Source: Sinomonas atrocyanea
GTDB taxonomy: Bacteria; Actinomycetota; Actinomycetes; Actinomycetales; Micrococcaceae
Assembly: GCF_001577305.1 (NCBI RefSeq)
Contig: NZ_CP014518.1
Coordinates: forward strand, 3,038,001-3,102,000
Direction: 5' to 3'
DNA length: 64,000 nucleotides
Position numbers and translations under genes: made by a program. A model generated the notes under the pieces. It did no database searches. It was given only the letters and a program-made list of their open reading frames with translations, and was not told the DNA's origin. Shown here piece by piece: positions 8,502 through 15,960 of the stretch. Positions within the stretch are counted from its first letter, which is position 1. Each line of letters starts with the position of its first letter.

Positions 8502-9587
8502 CTAGCGCTCGAGCTCGCCGCGGATGAACGCCTCGACGTCGGCGCGGGCCACGTCGTCGGCCTTCTGCACCGGCGGGGACTTCATGAAGTAGGCGCTCGG
8601 GGAGGTGAGCGGGCCGCCGATGCCCCGGTCGAGGGCGATCTTCGCCGCGCGGACGGCGTCGATGATCACGCCGGCGGAGTTGGGCGAGTCCCACACTTCG
8701 AGCTTGTACTCGAGCGAGACGGGCGCGTCGCCGAAGTTGCGGCCCTCGAGGCGGACGAACGCCCACTTGCGGTCGTCGAGCCACTGGACGTAGTCGGACG
8801 GGCCGATGTGGACGTCGCGCTCGGCGAGCTCGGCCTCGACGTTGGAGGTCACGGCCTGGGTCTTGGAGATCTTCTTGGACTGGAGCCGCTCGCGCTCGAG
8901 CATGTTCTTGAAGTCCATGTTGCCGCCCACGTTGAGCTGGTAGGTGCGGTCCACGGTGACGCCGCGGTCCTCGAACAGCTTGGCGAGGACGCGGTGGGTG
9001 ATGGTGGCGCCGATCTGGCTCTTGATGTCGTCGCCCACGATCGGCACGCCCGCCGCGCGGAACTTCTCGGCCCACTCGGGGGTGCCGGCGATGAAGACGG
9101 GCAGGGCGTTGACGAAGGCCACGCCCGCGTCGATGGCGCACTGGGCGTAGAACTTCGCGGCCTTCTCCGAGCCCACGGGGAGGTAGCAGACCATGACGTC
9201 GACCTGCGCCTCGCGCAGGGCGGCGACCACGTCGACCGGCTCCTCGTGGGACTCCTCGATCGTTTCGAGGTAGTACTTGCCGAGGCCGTCGAGCGTGTGG
9301 CCGCGCTGGACCGTCACGCCGGTCGGGGGGATGTCGGCGATCTTGATGGTGTTGTTCTCGCTCGCGCCGATCGCGTCGGCGAGGTCGAACCCGACCTTCT
9401 TGCCGTCCACGTCGAACGCCGCGACGAACTCGAGGTCGCTGACGTGGTAGTCGCCGAACTCGACGTGCATGAGGCCGGGGACGGTGTCCGCCGGGTCGGC
9501 GTCGCGGTAGTAGTGCACCCCCTGGACGAGGGAGGCTGCGCAGTTGCCCACGCCCACGATGGCTACTCGGATCTTCTTCTCTGGCAC
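8502..9587 (-). CDS. ino1: Inositol-3-phosphate synthase (actinobacterial type)
   Basis: NAD-dependent conversion of glucose-6-phosphate to inositol-3-phosphate, precursor of mycothiol and inositol lipids. The NAD-binding start IRVAIVGVGNCAASLVQG, the SENNTIKIADIPPTGV block, VGDDIKSQIGATITHRVLAK, LNVGGNMDFKNMLERERL and EVWDSPNSAGVIIDA are all diagnostic. GTG at 9585-9587 is chosen: GAGGAG at 9592-9597 would be its Shine-Dalgarno and the product then starts PEKKIRVAIVG as in relatives. The ATG at 9599 overlaps that Shine-Dalgarno and has none of its own. Confidence 0.95.
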   Translation of the reverse strand: MPEKKIRVAIVGVGNCAASLVQGVHYYRDADPADTVPGLMHVEFGDYHVSDLEFVAAFDVDGKKVGFDLADAIGASENNTIKIADIPPTGVTVQRGHTLDGLGKYYLETIEESHEEPVDVVAALREAQVDVMVCYLPVGSEKAAKFYAQCAIDAGVAFVNALPVFIAGTPEWAEKFRAAGVPIVGDDIKSQIGATITHRVLAKLFEDRGVTVDRTYQLNVGGNMDFKNMLERERLQSKKISKTQAVTSNVEAELAERDVHIGPSDYVQWLDDRKWAFVRLEGRNFGDAPVSLEYKLEVWDSPNSAGVIIDAVRAAKIALDRGIGGPLTSPSAYFMKSPPVQKADDVARADVEAFIRGELER

Positions 9588-9685
9588 GGTACTCCTCATC
9601 GCGTAGACCGGCGGAGCCGGTCCACGGGCTCCGCTGCTCGGCTCATCCTATCCGCGTGGCACTCCCCCGCCCGCTGCCCGGTCCC

Positions 9686-9691
9686 TAGACT
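9686..9691 (+). promoter_or_regulatory. -10 box (TAGACT) of the 9698 gene, leaderless
   Basis: TAGACT followed by six bases and then ATG 9698, with no Shine-Dalgarno. Confidence 0.5.
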
Positions 9692-9697
9692 GGCGGA

Positions 9698-10015
9698 ATG
9701 GGACGCAAGAAGAACAAGAAGTGGTCAGAGCTCAGCGGCGGCCAGCGCTTCGGCGTCGTCCTGGGCGCCCTCGTGCAGTTCGCGCTCCAGGGCGCGGCGC
9801 TGCGGGACCTCGCGAAGCGGCCGAAGGACCAGGTCAACGGCCCGAAGGCGGCGTGGGCCGCGGCGAGCTTCATCAATACGATCGGCCCGATCGCGTACTT
9901 CCTCCTGGGCCGCAAGCACAGCCCGGCGCCGGCGGCGAAGGGCTCCGGGACGAGCGCGGCCTCCTCGGGCCTGAAGACGTCGATGGGGGTCTCGATCGGC
10001 AAGAAGCTCGGCTGA
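9698..10015 (+). CDS. Small membrane protein, PLDc_N-like
   Basis: A 105-aa protein. A basic N-terminus (GRKKNKKW) precedes a hydrophobic stretch at about 17-35, and a second segment AWAAASFINTIGPIAYFLLGRK at about 51-72. The latter resembles the PLD-nuclease N-terminal (PLDc_N) membrane motif, with its W, GPIAY and FGR-like ends. The Ala/Ser-rich tail has no motif. The function is unknown; it could anchor or regulate lipid enzymes, but that is speculative. Its start is supported by the leaderless -10 box. It is divergent from ino1. Confidence 0.7.
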   Translation: MGRKKNKKWSELSGGQRFGVVLGALVQFALQGAALRDLAKRPKDQVNGPKAAWAAASFINTIGPIAYFLLGRKHSPAPAAKGSGTSAASSGLKTSMGVSIGKKLG

Positions 10016-10032
10016 GCCCCCTTCCGTAGACC

Positions 10033-10093
10033 GGCGCACGACGCCGGGGGCGCACCGCGCGCTCCCGGCGTGGCCCGGCGTGGCCGGTGCGCC
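10033..10093. terminator. Nested GC hairpin between convergent genes
   Basis: An inner stem ACGCCGGG / CCCGGCGT (10041-10048 with 10064-10071) lies inside an outer stem GGCGCAC / GTGCGCC (10033-10039 with 10087-10093). It sits between the 3' ends of the 9698 gene and the lipid kinase gene. Confidence 0.4.
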
Positions 10094-10101
10094 CGGGCCG
10101 G

Positions 10102-10998
10102 TTAGGCCCCCTGCGGCGCCCGCACCGTGAGGGCCCCCTGGTCGACGCGCGCGGTGAACACCCTGCCCTGGCCGAGGTGGTCGCCGTCGAGCTGGATGTC
10201 GTGCGGGTGCGCGCTGGCGAGCCGGACGCGCTTGCCCTCGAAGTGCCCGAGGTCGGGCGGGGAGTGGCGGCGGAACCTGCTCAGGAGCGCCCCCACCACG
10301 CGGAACCAGCCGCGGAAGCCGCTGGGGGCCACGGCGAGGACGTTGAGGATGCCGTCGTCCACCTTGGCCCCGGGGAAGACCTCGACGTTGCCCTGGATGC
10401 GGCCGCAGTTGCCGACCATGACCCCGCGCTGGCGCCGGTCCATCGCGAGCTGGCCGTCCACGTCGACCCGGATGCGGTGGGACTCGCCCACGATGTTCTG
10501 GGCGGCCGAGACCACGTAGGCGAACCAGCCGGCCTTGGCCTTGAGGTCGTCGTCGGTGTTGGCCATGACGGTCGCGTCGAGGCCGAGGCCGGCCATGACC
10601 ACGAAGGCGAGCTCGTCGCCGTCGTCCATCTTGGCCCAGGCCACGTCGATGCGCCGCTCCGCGCCGCCCATGGCGGTGTCCAGGGCGCGCTCGGGGTCGT
10701 CGATCGGCAGCCCGAGGTTGCGGGCCAGCAGGTTCCCAGTGCCGAGCGGGACCACCCCGAGCGGCGTCCCGGTGCCGGCGAGCGCCCCTGCGGCGGCGCG
10801 CACGGTGCCGTCCCCGCCGGCCACCACCACGAGCTCCGCGCCCTTGTCGAGGGCCTCCCGGGCCATCCCCGCGCCCGGGTCCTCGACGGTGGTCTCGAGC
10901 ACGAGCGGTTCCGCCCCGCGCGCGGCGCAGCGGGCACGGAAGGACTCCACGACCGCCTCCGCGCCCTGCTTGACGGGATTCACGATCAGCGCCTCCAC
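10102..10998 (-). CDS. Diacylglycerol kinase-family lipid kinase (YegS/DgkB-like)
   Basis: A 298-aa member of the DAGK catalytic family that phosphorylates diacylglycerol or related lipids at the membrane. MEALIVNPVKQGAE opens the fold, VVVAGGDGTVRAAAGAL is the nucleotide-binding GGDGT loop, and PLGTGNLLARNLGLP is the second signature. The C-terminal beta-sandwich contains GNCGRIQGNVEVFPGAKVDDGILNVL. The GTG start follows a GAGGGGG Shine-Dalgarno. The lipid substrate cannot be read from sequence. Confidence 0.88.
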   Translation of the reverse strand: MEALIVNPVKQGAEAVVESFRARCAARGAEPLVLETTVEDPGAGMAREALDKGAELVVVAGGDGTVRAAAGALAGTGTPLGVVPLGTGNLLARNLGLPIDDPERALDTAMGGAERRIDVAWAKMDDGDELAFVVMAGLGLDATVMANTDDDLKAKAGWFAYVVSAAQNIVGESHRIRVDVDGQLAMDRRQRGVMVGNCGRIQGNVEVFPGAKVDDGILNVLAVAPSGFRGWFRVVGALLSRFRRHSPPDLGHFEGKRVRLASAHPHDIQLDGDHLGQGRVFTARVDQGALTVRAPQGA

Positions 10999-11180
10999 GG
11001 GGCCCCCTCATCCTCTGCGTTGTCTGGGGTCCAACGTTACCGAACCGTTCCCCGGTAAAGATGCGGCAACGGAGTGCCGCGCGCCGTGACCCGGCGCGGC
11101 TGGCGTGCTACTACAGAGGCAGCTTGGCTTCCACCGCAAGCGGAAAAACCGATCATGCTCGCACCATCTAGGGAGTTGAC

Positions 11181-11444
11181 ATGGGATTTTTCGGGTTCCT
11201 CATCCTCGGACTCATCGCTGGGGCCATCGCCAAGGCCATCCTGCCGGGCAGGCAGGGCGGCGGCTGGCTCGTGACCCTTCTGCTCGGCGTCGTCGGTGCC
11301 ATCCTCGGGGGCTGGATTGGGGGGCTGATCTTCGGCGGCAACACGCTGGGCAGCTTCTTCGAGATCCGGACCTGGGTGACCGCGATCGTCGGATCGCTCA
11401 TCGTCCTGCTCATCTGGGGGGCGCTCGCCAAGCGCCGGGCCTGA
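11181..11444 (+). CDS. GlsB/YeaQ/YmgE-family stress membrane protein
   Basis: An 87-aa protein with three predicted membrane segments and the family's Gly-rich pattern: FLILGLIAGAIAKAILPGRQGGGW, then LLGVVGAILGGWIGGLIFG and a last helix ending IWGALAKRRA. These transglycosylase-associated proteins are stress-linked but of unknown biochemical role. A GGGAG Shine-Dalgarno precedes the ATG. The gene points into the tandem-repeat region. Confidence 0.88.
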   Translation: MGFFGFLILGLIAGAIAKAILPGRQGGGWLVTLLLGVVGAILGGWIGGLIFGGNTLGSFFEIRTWVTAIVGSLIVLLIWGALAKRRA

Positions 11445-11460
11445 CCCCCCGCCCCTCCCC

Positions 11461-11905
11461 TTCTGAAGGTCACCTCCTGAGAGTCACCTTCTGAAGGGCA
11501 TCTTCTGGGAGTCACCTCCTGTAGGTCATTGTCAGGACTTTGACCTTCAGGAGGTGACTTTCAGGTTTCTGGGGGGGACGACGCCGGCCGCCCGCCTCGT
11601 GCGCCCGCGCTCACCCCATCTGGGAGTCACCTTCTGCGAGTCCTTCTGAAGGGCACCTTCTGGGAGTCACCTCCTGTAGGTCATTGTCAGGACTTTGACC
11701 TCCAGGAGGTGACTTTCAGATTTTTTGGGGGGACGACGCCGGCCGCCCGCCTCGTGCGCCCGCGCTCACCCCATCTGGGAGTCACCTTCTGCGCGTCCTT
11801 CTGAAGGGCACCTTCTGGGAGTCACCTCCTGGGGGTCACCTTCTGAAGGGCACCTCCTGCGAGCCTTTGTCAGGACTTTGACCTTCAGGAGGTGACTTTC
11901 AGATG
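11461..11905. repeat. Array of three ~155-bp modules built of 14-bp iterons
   Basis: This 478-bp gene-free gap between two convergent genes holds a non-coding tandem repeat. Iterons like AGTCACCTTCTG or GGTCACCTCCTG begin every 14 bp (for example at 11468, 11482, 11496 and 11510). Each module ends in an inverted arm with AGGAGGTGA (11549-11557, 11704-11712, 11887-11895), so it can fold into a long imperfect hairpin. A nearly identical GC spacer of about 55 bp starting GGACGACGCCGG joins the modules. Modules 1-2 repeat at 155 bp. Module 3 is 28 bp longer, exactly two extra iterons. TCACCTCCT equals the 16S anti-Shine-Dalgarno and AGGAGGTGA its complement. Confidence 0.9.
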
Positions 11906-11922
11906 GTTGGTGGGGTGTGCAC

Positions 11923-12234
11923 TCAGTCGGGCCTGCCACGTCGGGCTGCGGACCGGAGGCTGTCCAGCTCCCGCCGCAGCCGCGCGTTCTCGTCCTCGAG
12001 CTCGAGCACGAGCCGGATGCCCTCGATGGTGAGGCCCGCCTCGACGAGGTCGGCGATCCGGCCCAGCCGCTCGACGTCGTCCTCGCTGTAGCGGCGCGTG
12101 CCGCCGTCGGTGCGGGAGGGCGTCAGCAGGCCCTTGCGCTCGTACAGGCGCAGGCTCGAGAGGGCCATGCCGGAGAGCTCGGCCGCCACCGAGATCGCGT
12201 ACACGCCCTCCGAGGAGCGCCGCTCGCGTGCCAT
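11923..12234 (-). CDS. HspR-like MerR-family regulator
   Basis: A 103-aa MerR regulator. The segment VYAISVAAELSGMALSSLRLYE then RKGLLTPSRTDGGTRRYSEDD is the HspR-type helix-turn-helix and wing, and a coiled-coil helix (VLELEDENARLRRELDSLRS) follows for dimerisation. HspR proteins repress heat-shock genes, and this one is divergent from an hsp20 gene. A direct role in controlling hsp20 is inferred from the family and the layout. No classical HAIR element is present, only an imperfect CCCTTG/CAAGGG repeat. Confidence 0.82.
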   Translation of the reverse strand: MARERRSSEGVYAISVAAELSGMALSSLRLYERKGLLTPSRTDGGTRRYSEDDVERLGRIADLVEAGLTIEGIRLVLELEDENARLRRELDSLRSAARRGRPD

Positions 12235-12254
12235 GCCGCTTTCCTTCCGACAAC

Positions 12255-12312
12255 CCCTTGATCTCTTCCTTCCGAAATACTATATCTGTGTCTGTAGAGG
12301 CAGATCCAAGGG
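12255..12312. promoter_or_regulatory. Spaced inverted repeat in the hspR-like/hsp20 promoter region
   Basis: CCCTTGATCT at 12255-12264 and AGATCCAAGGG at 12302-12312 are inverted copies with one inserted base, about 37 bp apart in the divergent promoter. An AT-rich core (ATACTATAT) lies between. They may be half-sites for the HspR-like protein. It is not the CTTGAGT-N7-ACTCAAG consensus. Confidence 0.35.
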
Positions 12313-12372
12313 TGATCGCCCTACAGAGGAAGTCTTTGGCAATCCGATATCGAACATCTGGAGGTGGCAGAG

Positions 12373-12795
12373 ATGCTGATGCGAACCGATCCATTCCGTG
12401 AGCTCGACCGCCTGACGGAGCAGGTCTTCGGTACCGCATCCAGGCCCACGACCATGCCGATGGAGGCCTGGCGCGAGGACGGCGAGTTCGTGGTGGAGTT
12501 CGACCTGCCGGGCGTGGACCCGGAGACGATCGACGTCGACGTCGAGCGCAACGTCCTAGCTGTCCGCGCAGAGCGGAAGTCGCACCGGCCGGACGGCGCG
12601 GAGGTGGTCGCGGCGGAGCGCCCGTCCGGCACGTTCGGCCGCGAGCTGATCCTCGGCGACGCCCTGGACACCGGGAAGGTCACCGCGAGCTACGCCGACG
12701 GCGTGCTGACGCTGCGCATCCCCGTGGCCGAGGAGGCGAAGCCGCGCAAGATCGCGGTCTCCACGAAGTCGTCGAAGAGGGAGATCGCGGCCTGA
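12373..12795 (+). CDS. Hsp20/alpha-crystallin small heat-shock protein
   Basis: ATP-independent holdase chaperone of 140 aa. The alpha-crystallin domain runs from about residue 33 (AWREDGEFVVEFDLPGVDPE) through RNVLAVRAERK to the GTFGRELILG and ASYADGVLTLRIPVAE block, with a short C-terminal tail. ATG 12373 is preferred over GTG 12364, because the GGAGGT at 12360-12365 is its Shine-Dalgarno. Divergent from an HspR-like regulator and followed by a J-domain gene, so probably heat-inducible. Confidence 0.93.
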   Translation: MLMRTDPFRELDRLTEQVFGTASRPTTMPMEAWREDGEFVVEFDLPGVDPETIDVDVERNVLAVRAERKSHRPDGAEVVAAERPSGTFGRELILGDALDTGKVTASYADGVLTLRIPVAEEAKPRKIAVSTKSSKREIAA

Positions 12796-12863
12796 GGGAC
12801 CGCCGCCCCGGCCGGGCAGGCAGCCCGGCCGGGGCCCGCGGCCTCCACCGTGCGGAGGCTGCC

Positions 12864-13223
12864 ATGCGCGCGAGGGACTTCTACGAGGTGCTCGGAGTGG
12901 ACCGGACGGCGAGCCGGGAGGAGATCCGCGCGGCGTACCGGCGGCTCGTCCGCGAACTGCATCCCGACGGCGTCGGCCCGGACGGGTGCGGGACCGGCTC
13001 CGACAGTGACCGCGAACGGCTCAGGGAGGTGATGGACGCGTACGCAGTGCTCGGCCGCGAGGACCGCCGGGCCGCCTACGACGCAGCGCTGGCGCGCGCC
13101 GAGACCGCCCTGTGGGCCCAGCCGCCGCCGCGCCGCCCCGTGTGGCTCGCTCCCAGGACGCCGATGGACGAGCCGCTGAGGGAGGAGGACCTCCTGTGGT
13201 TCCTCTTCCGCTGGTTCCGCTGA
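12864..13223 (+). CDS. Short J-domain (DnaJ-like) protein
   Basis: A 119-aa protein with an N-terminal J domain: DFYEVLGVDRTASREEIRAAYR, then the invariant HPD tripeptide and AYAVLGREDRRAAYDAAL. The domain would stimulate a DnaK-type ATPase. There is no G/F region, zinc finger or substrate-binding domain; the tail is Pro-rich and ends in an aromatic LLWFLFRWFR. It lies 68 bp after hsp20 behind a GGAGG Shine-Dalgarno, so it probably works with it in stress. Confidence 0.85.
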   Translation: MRARDFYEVLGVDRTASREEIRAAYRRLVRELHPDGVGPDGCGTGSDSDRERLREVMDAYAVLGREDRRAAYDAALARAETALWAQPPPRRPVWLAPRTPMDEPLREEDLLWFLFRWFR

Positions 13224-13262
13224 GCCGGAGCCCGTTGATCCATTGCCTGTGAAGGAGGGGCC

Positions 13263-13667
13263 GTGAGCCCAGAGCAGAGCAGCGGCTGGCGCCGCTACGA
13301 CACCACGCTGTTCCCCGTGTTCCACGAGAGGTTCGAGGAGAAGTGGGGCGAGGGGACGGCCCCGTTCCTGGACCCCAGCGTGTTCGAGAACGACCAGCCA
13401 CGGCCGCGCGCCCAGTGGATCAATGTGGACACGGGAGCGGCGGTCGCCGTCGTGCCGGTGTGGGAGGACGATCCCACGGCGCGCTCGTTCGCCGTGTTCT
13501 ATCTGCCTCCCTCCGGGGGCATCTGGGTGCTGCGGCCCCCGGGCCTGTCGAGCTACATCGAGGCCGTGGCCAACGGCACCGCGGCGAGCAAGGACGCGGT
13601 GGCCCTGCGCAACGACTCGTTCCACAAGGCGGTGGCGCACGCGGAGGCCTTCATCTTCGGCACCTGA
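13263..13667 (+). CDS. Hypothetical protein downstream of the J-domain gene
   Basis: 134 aa, soluble, with no family recognised. It is rich in Trp and acidic residues (SGWRRYDTTLFPVFHERFEEKWG near the start, then AQWINVDTGAAVAVVPVW and GGIWVLRPPGLSSYIEAV). GTG start with a strong AAGGAGGGG Shine-Dalgarno. It follows the J-domain gene by 39 bp and may be co-transcribed with the stress genes. Codon use looks like its neighbours. Confidence 0.7.
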   Translation: MSPEQSSGWRRYDTTLFPVFHERFEEKWGEGTAPFLDPSVFENDQPRPRAQWINVDTGAAVAVVPVWEDDPTARSFAVFYLPPSGGIWVLRPPGLSSYIEAVANGTAASKDAVALRNDSFHKAVAHAEAFIFGT

Positions 13668-13758
13668 CGCGCTGCGGCCGGCCTCTGCCGTCATCTGGAG
13701 CTTCTTCTCCTACGCTAGCGGTGACTGAAGCGCCATCCACAGCGGAGAAGGACCGATT

Positions 13759-14856
13759 ATGACCAGGACCCATCGCATCGCGGTCATCGCAGGTGACGGC
13801 ATCGGGCAGGAGGTGGTGCCCGAGGGCGTGCGCGCGCTGGAGGCCGCCGCCGAGGCCTACGGCTTCGAGCTGAGGACCACGGAGTTCGACTACGCGAGTG
13901 CGGACTACTACCTCAAGCACGGCACGATGCTCCCCGACGGCTGGTTCGAGCAGCTGAGCGCCTACGACGCGATCTTCTTCGGAGCCGTCGGCTGGCCCGA
14001 GGTCGTGCCGGACCATGTGTCGCTCTGGGGCAGCCTCATCCAGTTCCGCCGGCACTTCGACCAGTATGTCAACCTCCGGCCGGTCAAGCTGCTCGAAGGA
14101 ATGAAGAGCCCGCTCGCGGGCCGCTCCCCGGGGGACGTCGACTTCTACGTGGTCCGGGAGAACACCGAAGGAGAATACTCGAGCATCGGCGGGAAGATGT
14201 TCGAGGGCACCGACCGCGAGACGGTCATCCAGGAGACCGTGATGACGCGCACCGGGGTGGACCGCGTCCTCACGTACGCGTTCGAGCTGGCCCAGCGCCG
14301 ACCGCGCAGGCACCTGACCTCCGCCACGAAGAGCAACGGCATCTCCATCACCATGCCCTACTGGGACGAGCGCGTCGAGGAGATGGGCCGCCGGTACCCG
14401 GAGGTCGACGTGGACAAGTTCCACATCGACATCCTGGCCGCCAACTTCGTCCTCCACCCGGACTGGTTCGACGTAGTCGTGGGCAGCAACCTCTTCGGGG
14501 ACATCCTCTCCGACCTCGGCCCGGCCTGCACCGGAACCATCGGGATCGCTCCGAGCGCCAACATCAATCCCGAGCGCCGCTTCCCGAGCCTGTTCGAGCC
14601 CGTGCACGGCTCCGCCCCGGACATCGCGGGAAGGGGCATCGCCAACCCCGTCGGCCAGATCTGGAGCGCCGCCCTGATGCTCGAGCACCTCGGCGAGCGC
14701 GAGGCCGCCGCCGGGATCCAGCGCGCCTTCGAGAAGGTCCTGGCCGGCAGCCCGCGCGAGGTGCTGACCCCGGACCTCGGCGGCGACGGGTCCACCCAGT
14801 CGCTCGGCAAGGCGGTAGCGGACGGGATCCTCGCCGGAGCCTCCCCGCAGGCCTGA
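13759..14856 (+). CDS. Tartrate dehydrogenase/D-malate dehydrogenase-type beta-hydroxyacid decarboxylating enzyme
   Basis: A 365-aa member of the isopropylmalate/isocitrate dehydrogenase superfamily (NAD, divalent metal). The N-terminus IAVIAGDGIGQEVVPEG, the VGWPEVVPDHVSLWGSLIQFRR loop that marks the tartrate/D-malate subgroup, VRENTEGEYSSIGG, and the metal and NAD segment SNLFGDILSDLGPACTGTIG are clear. EPVHGSAPDIAGRGIANP ends the core. It would oxidise D-malate to pyruvate or act on tartrate; sequence alone does not separate these. It is monocistronic with a hairpin terminator after it. Confidence 0.85.
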   Translation: MTRTHRIAVIAGDGIGQEVVPEGVRALEAAAEAYGFELRTTEFDYASADYYLKHGTMLPDGWFEQLSAYDAIFFGAVGWPEVVPDHVSLWGSLIQFRRHFDQYVNLRPVKLLEGMKSPLAGRSPGDVDFYVVRENTEGEYSSIGGKMFEGTDRETVIQETVMTRTGVDRVLTYAFELAQRRPRRHLTSATKSNGISITMPYWDERVEEMGRRYPEVDVDKFHIDILAANFVLHPDWFDVVVGSNLFGDILSDLGPACTGTIGIAPSANINPERRFPSLFEPVHGSAPDIAGRGIANPVGQIWSAALMLEHLGEREAAAGIQRAFEKVLAGSPREVLTPDLGGDGSTQSLGKAVADGILAGASPQA

Positions 14857-14897
14857 GCGGCCCACGGCCTGGGAATTCCCCCGCCGGGCACAAGCGA

Positions 14898-14938
14898 AAG
14901 GGCGCGGGGAGGACGGTGTCCGTCCTCCCCGCGCCCTT
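14898..14938. terminator. Bidirectional hairpin terminator
   Basis: A perfect 19-bp stem (14898-14916 with 14920-14938) around a TGT loop. It starts AAGGG and ends CCCTT, so each strand has a short pyrimidine end. It lies between convergent genes. Confidence 0.85.
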
Positions 14939-14953
14939 CCAGGTCAGCCGAGG

Positions 14954-15838
14954 TCAGGGCCTGCGGCCCTCGTCGAAGCCATCGGTCTCGATGTGCTCCT
15001 TGGCGACCTCCTCGTTCACGGTCTCCTCGCCGGTGCGGGTCTCGGTGCCGAGGCGGACCCGCTCGACGGGCACGGTCTCCTTGTCGACCACGGGGCGCTC
15101 CTCGTGGAGGGTCACCTCGTGCTCCTCCTCCGAGAGGTCGGGACCGTCCAGGGCGGCGCCCCGGTTCTCGTCCGTGATCGGCTCGCGCTCCACGCGCACC
15201 TCTTCCCGCTGGACCGGGACGGTCTTGGTGACGTTCTCCGTGGTGACGTACTTGCGGAGCCGGGCGCGGCCGACTTCCTGCCGCTCGGTGCCCACGTTGA
15301 GCCGCTCCTCGGAGCGGGTCATCGCATCGTCCGTGGCGGGCCCCGAGGTGTCGCGGCCCACGGTGCCGGTGCCGGAGACCTCGCTGGCGTTCTCGGTCCG
15401 CTCCGTGTCGGTGCCTGCCAGGCCCGCCGATTCGCCGGTGCCGCCGTAGGCCGCGCCGCCCTCGCCGTAGACCGAGCCGGTCTGCGTGCCCGCGGTGTCC
15501 CGGACGCCCTGGGCTGCGCCGTTGGAGCGCCCGTAGTGCTTGTACAGCCGGTCCTCCTCGCCGGGCTCGAGATGCCCGTCGGGATCGACGTGCGGCGCGT
15601 CCTTCACCTGGTCCTTCGTGTACGGGACCACGAGGTCCTCGCCCCGCACGTCCGCCCCGTCGAGGGGAACGAAGGACTCCCTCGTGCCGAAGAGTCCGGT
15701 CTTGACCGTGACCCACGTGGGCTGGTTCGTCTCGTCGTCGACGTAGAGCTCGCCGATCCCGCCGATCTTCTCCCCGTCCTGTCCGATGACGTCTCCGCCG
15801 CCGCGTCCGAGGGTGTCGATGTTCTCGCGTGTGACCAT
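14954..15838 (-). CDS. PRC-barrel and DUF2382 (YsnF/AvaK) domain protein
   Basis: A 294-aa soluble protein. The PRC-barrel domain at about 10-90 contains GDVIGQDGEKIGGIGELYVDD and YTKDQVKDAPHVDPDGHLEP. A Gly/Thr-rich linker follows. A DUF2382 domain at about 185-290 has RSEERLNVGTERQEVGRARL, TVPVQREEVRVEREPI and paired Glu/Val strands. Such proteins are linked to stress in actinobacteria and cyanobacteria; the activity is unknown. Good AAGGAGA Shine-Dalgarno. The next gene upstream is a paralogue that lacks the DUF2382 domain. Confidence 0.88.
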   Translation of the reverse strand: MVTRENIDTLGRGGGDVIGQDGEKIGGIGELYVDDETNQPTWVTVKTGLFGTRESFVPLDGADVRGEDLVVPYTKDQVKDAPHVDPDGHLEPGEEDRLYKHYGRSNGAAQGVRDTAGTQTGSVYGEGGAAYGGTGESAGLAGTDTERTENASEVSGTGTVGRDTSGPATDDAMTRSEERLNVGTERQEVGRARLRKYVTTENVTKTVPVQREEVRVEREPITDENRGAALDGPDLSEEEHEVTLHEERPVVDKETVPVERVRLGTETRTGEETVNEEVAKEHIETDGFDEGRRP

Positions 15839-15960
15839 GGTGGTTCTCCTTCAGGCCATTGGAATGTGCATTCTGGAGCGCCCCCGCTTCTTGAGGACCC
15901 GGGCCGCCGCAGCGGCCGCGATACTGCGCTTGATAGCCGCTGGAGCCCGAGCGCAAACAA

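Noticed and set aside
11461..11905. The repeat array as a CRISPR
   Set aside because: Repeats are 14 bp, contiguous, partly inverted and without unique spacers; no cas genes are near.
11461..11905. The iterons as a plasmid or chromosomal replication origin
   Set aside because: No DnaA boxes, no rep gene and no AT-rich unwinding region; the setting is between two convergent chromosomal genes.
15839..15960. A gene between the two PRC-barrel genes
   Set aside because: The gap is 122 bp with no convincing start and Shine-Dalgarno; only a leader is likely.
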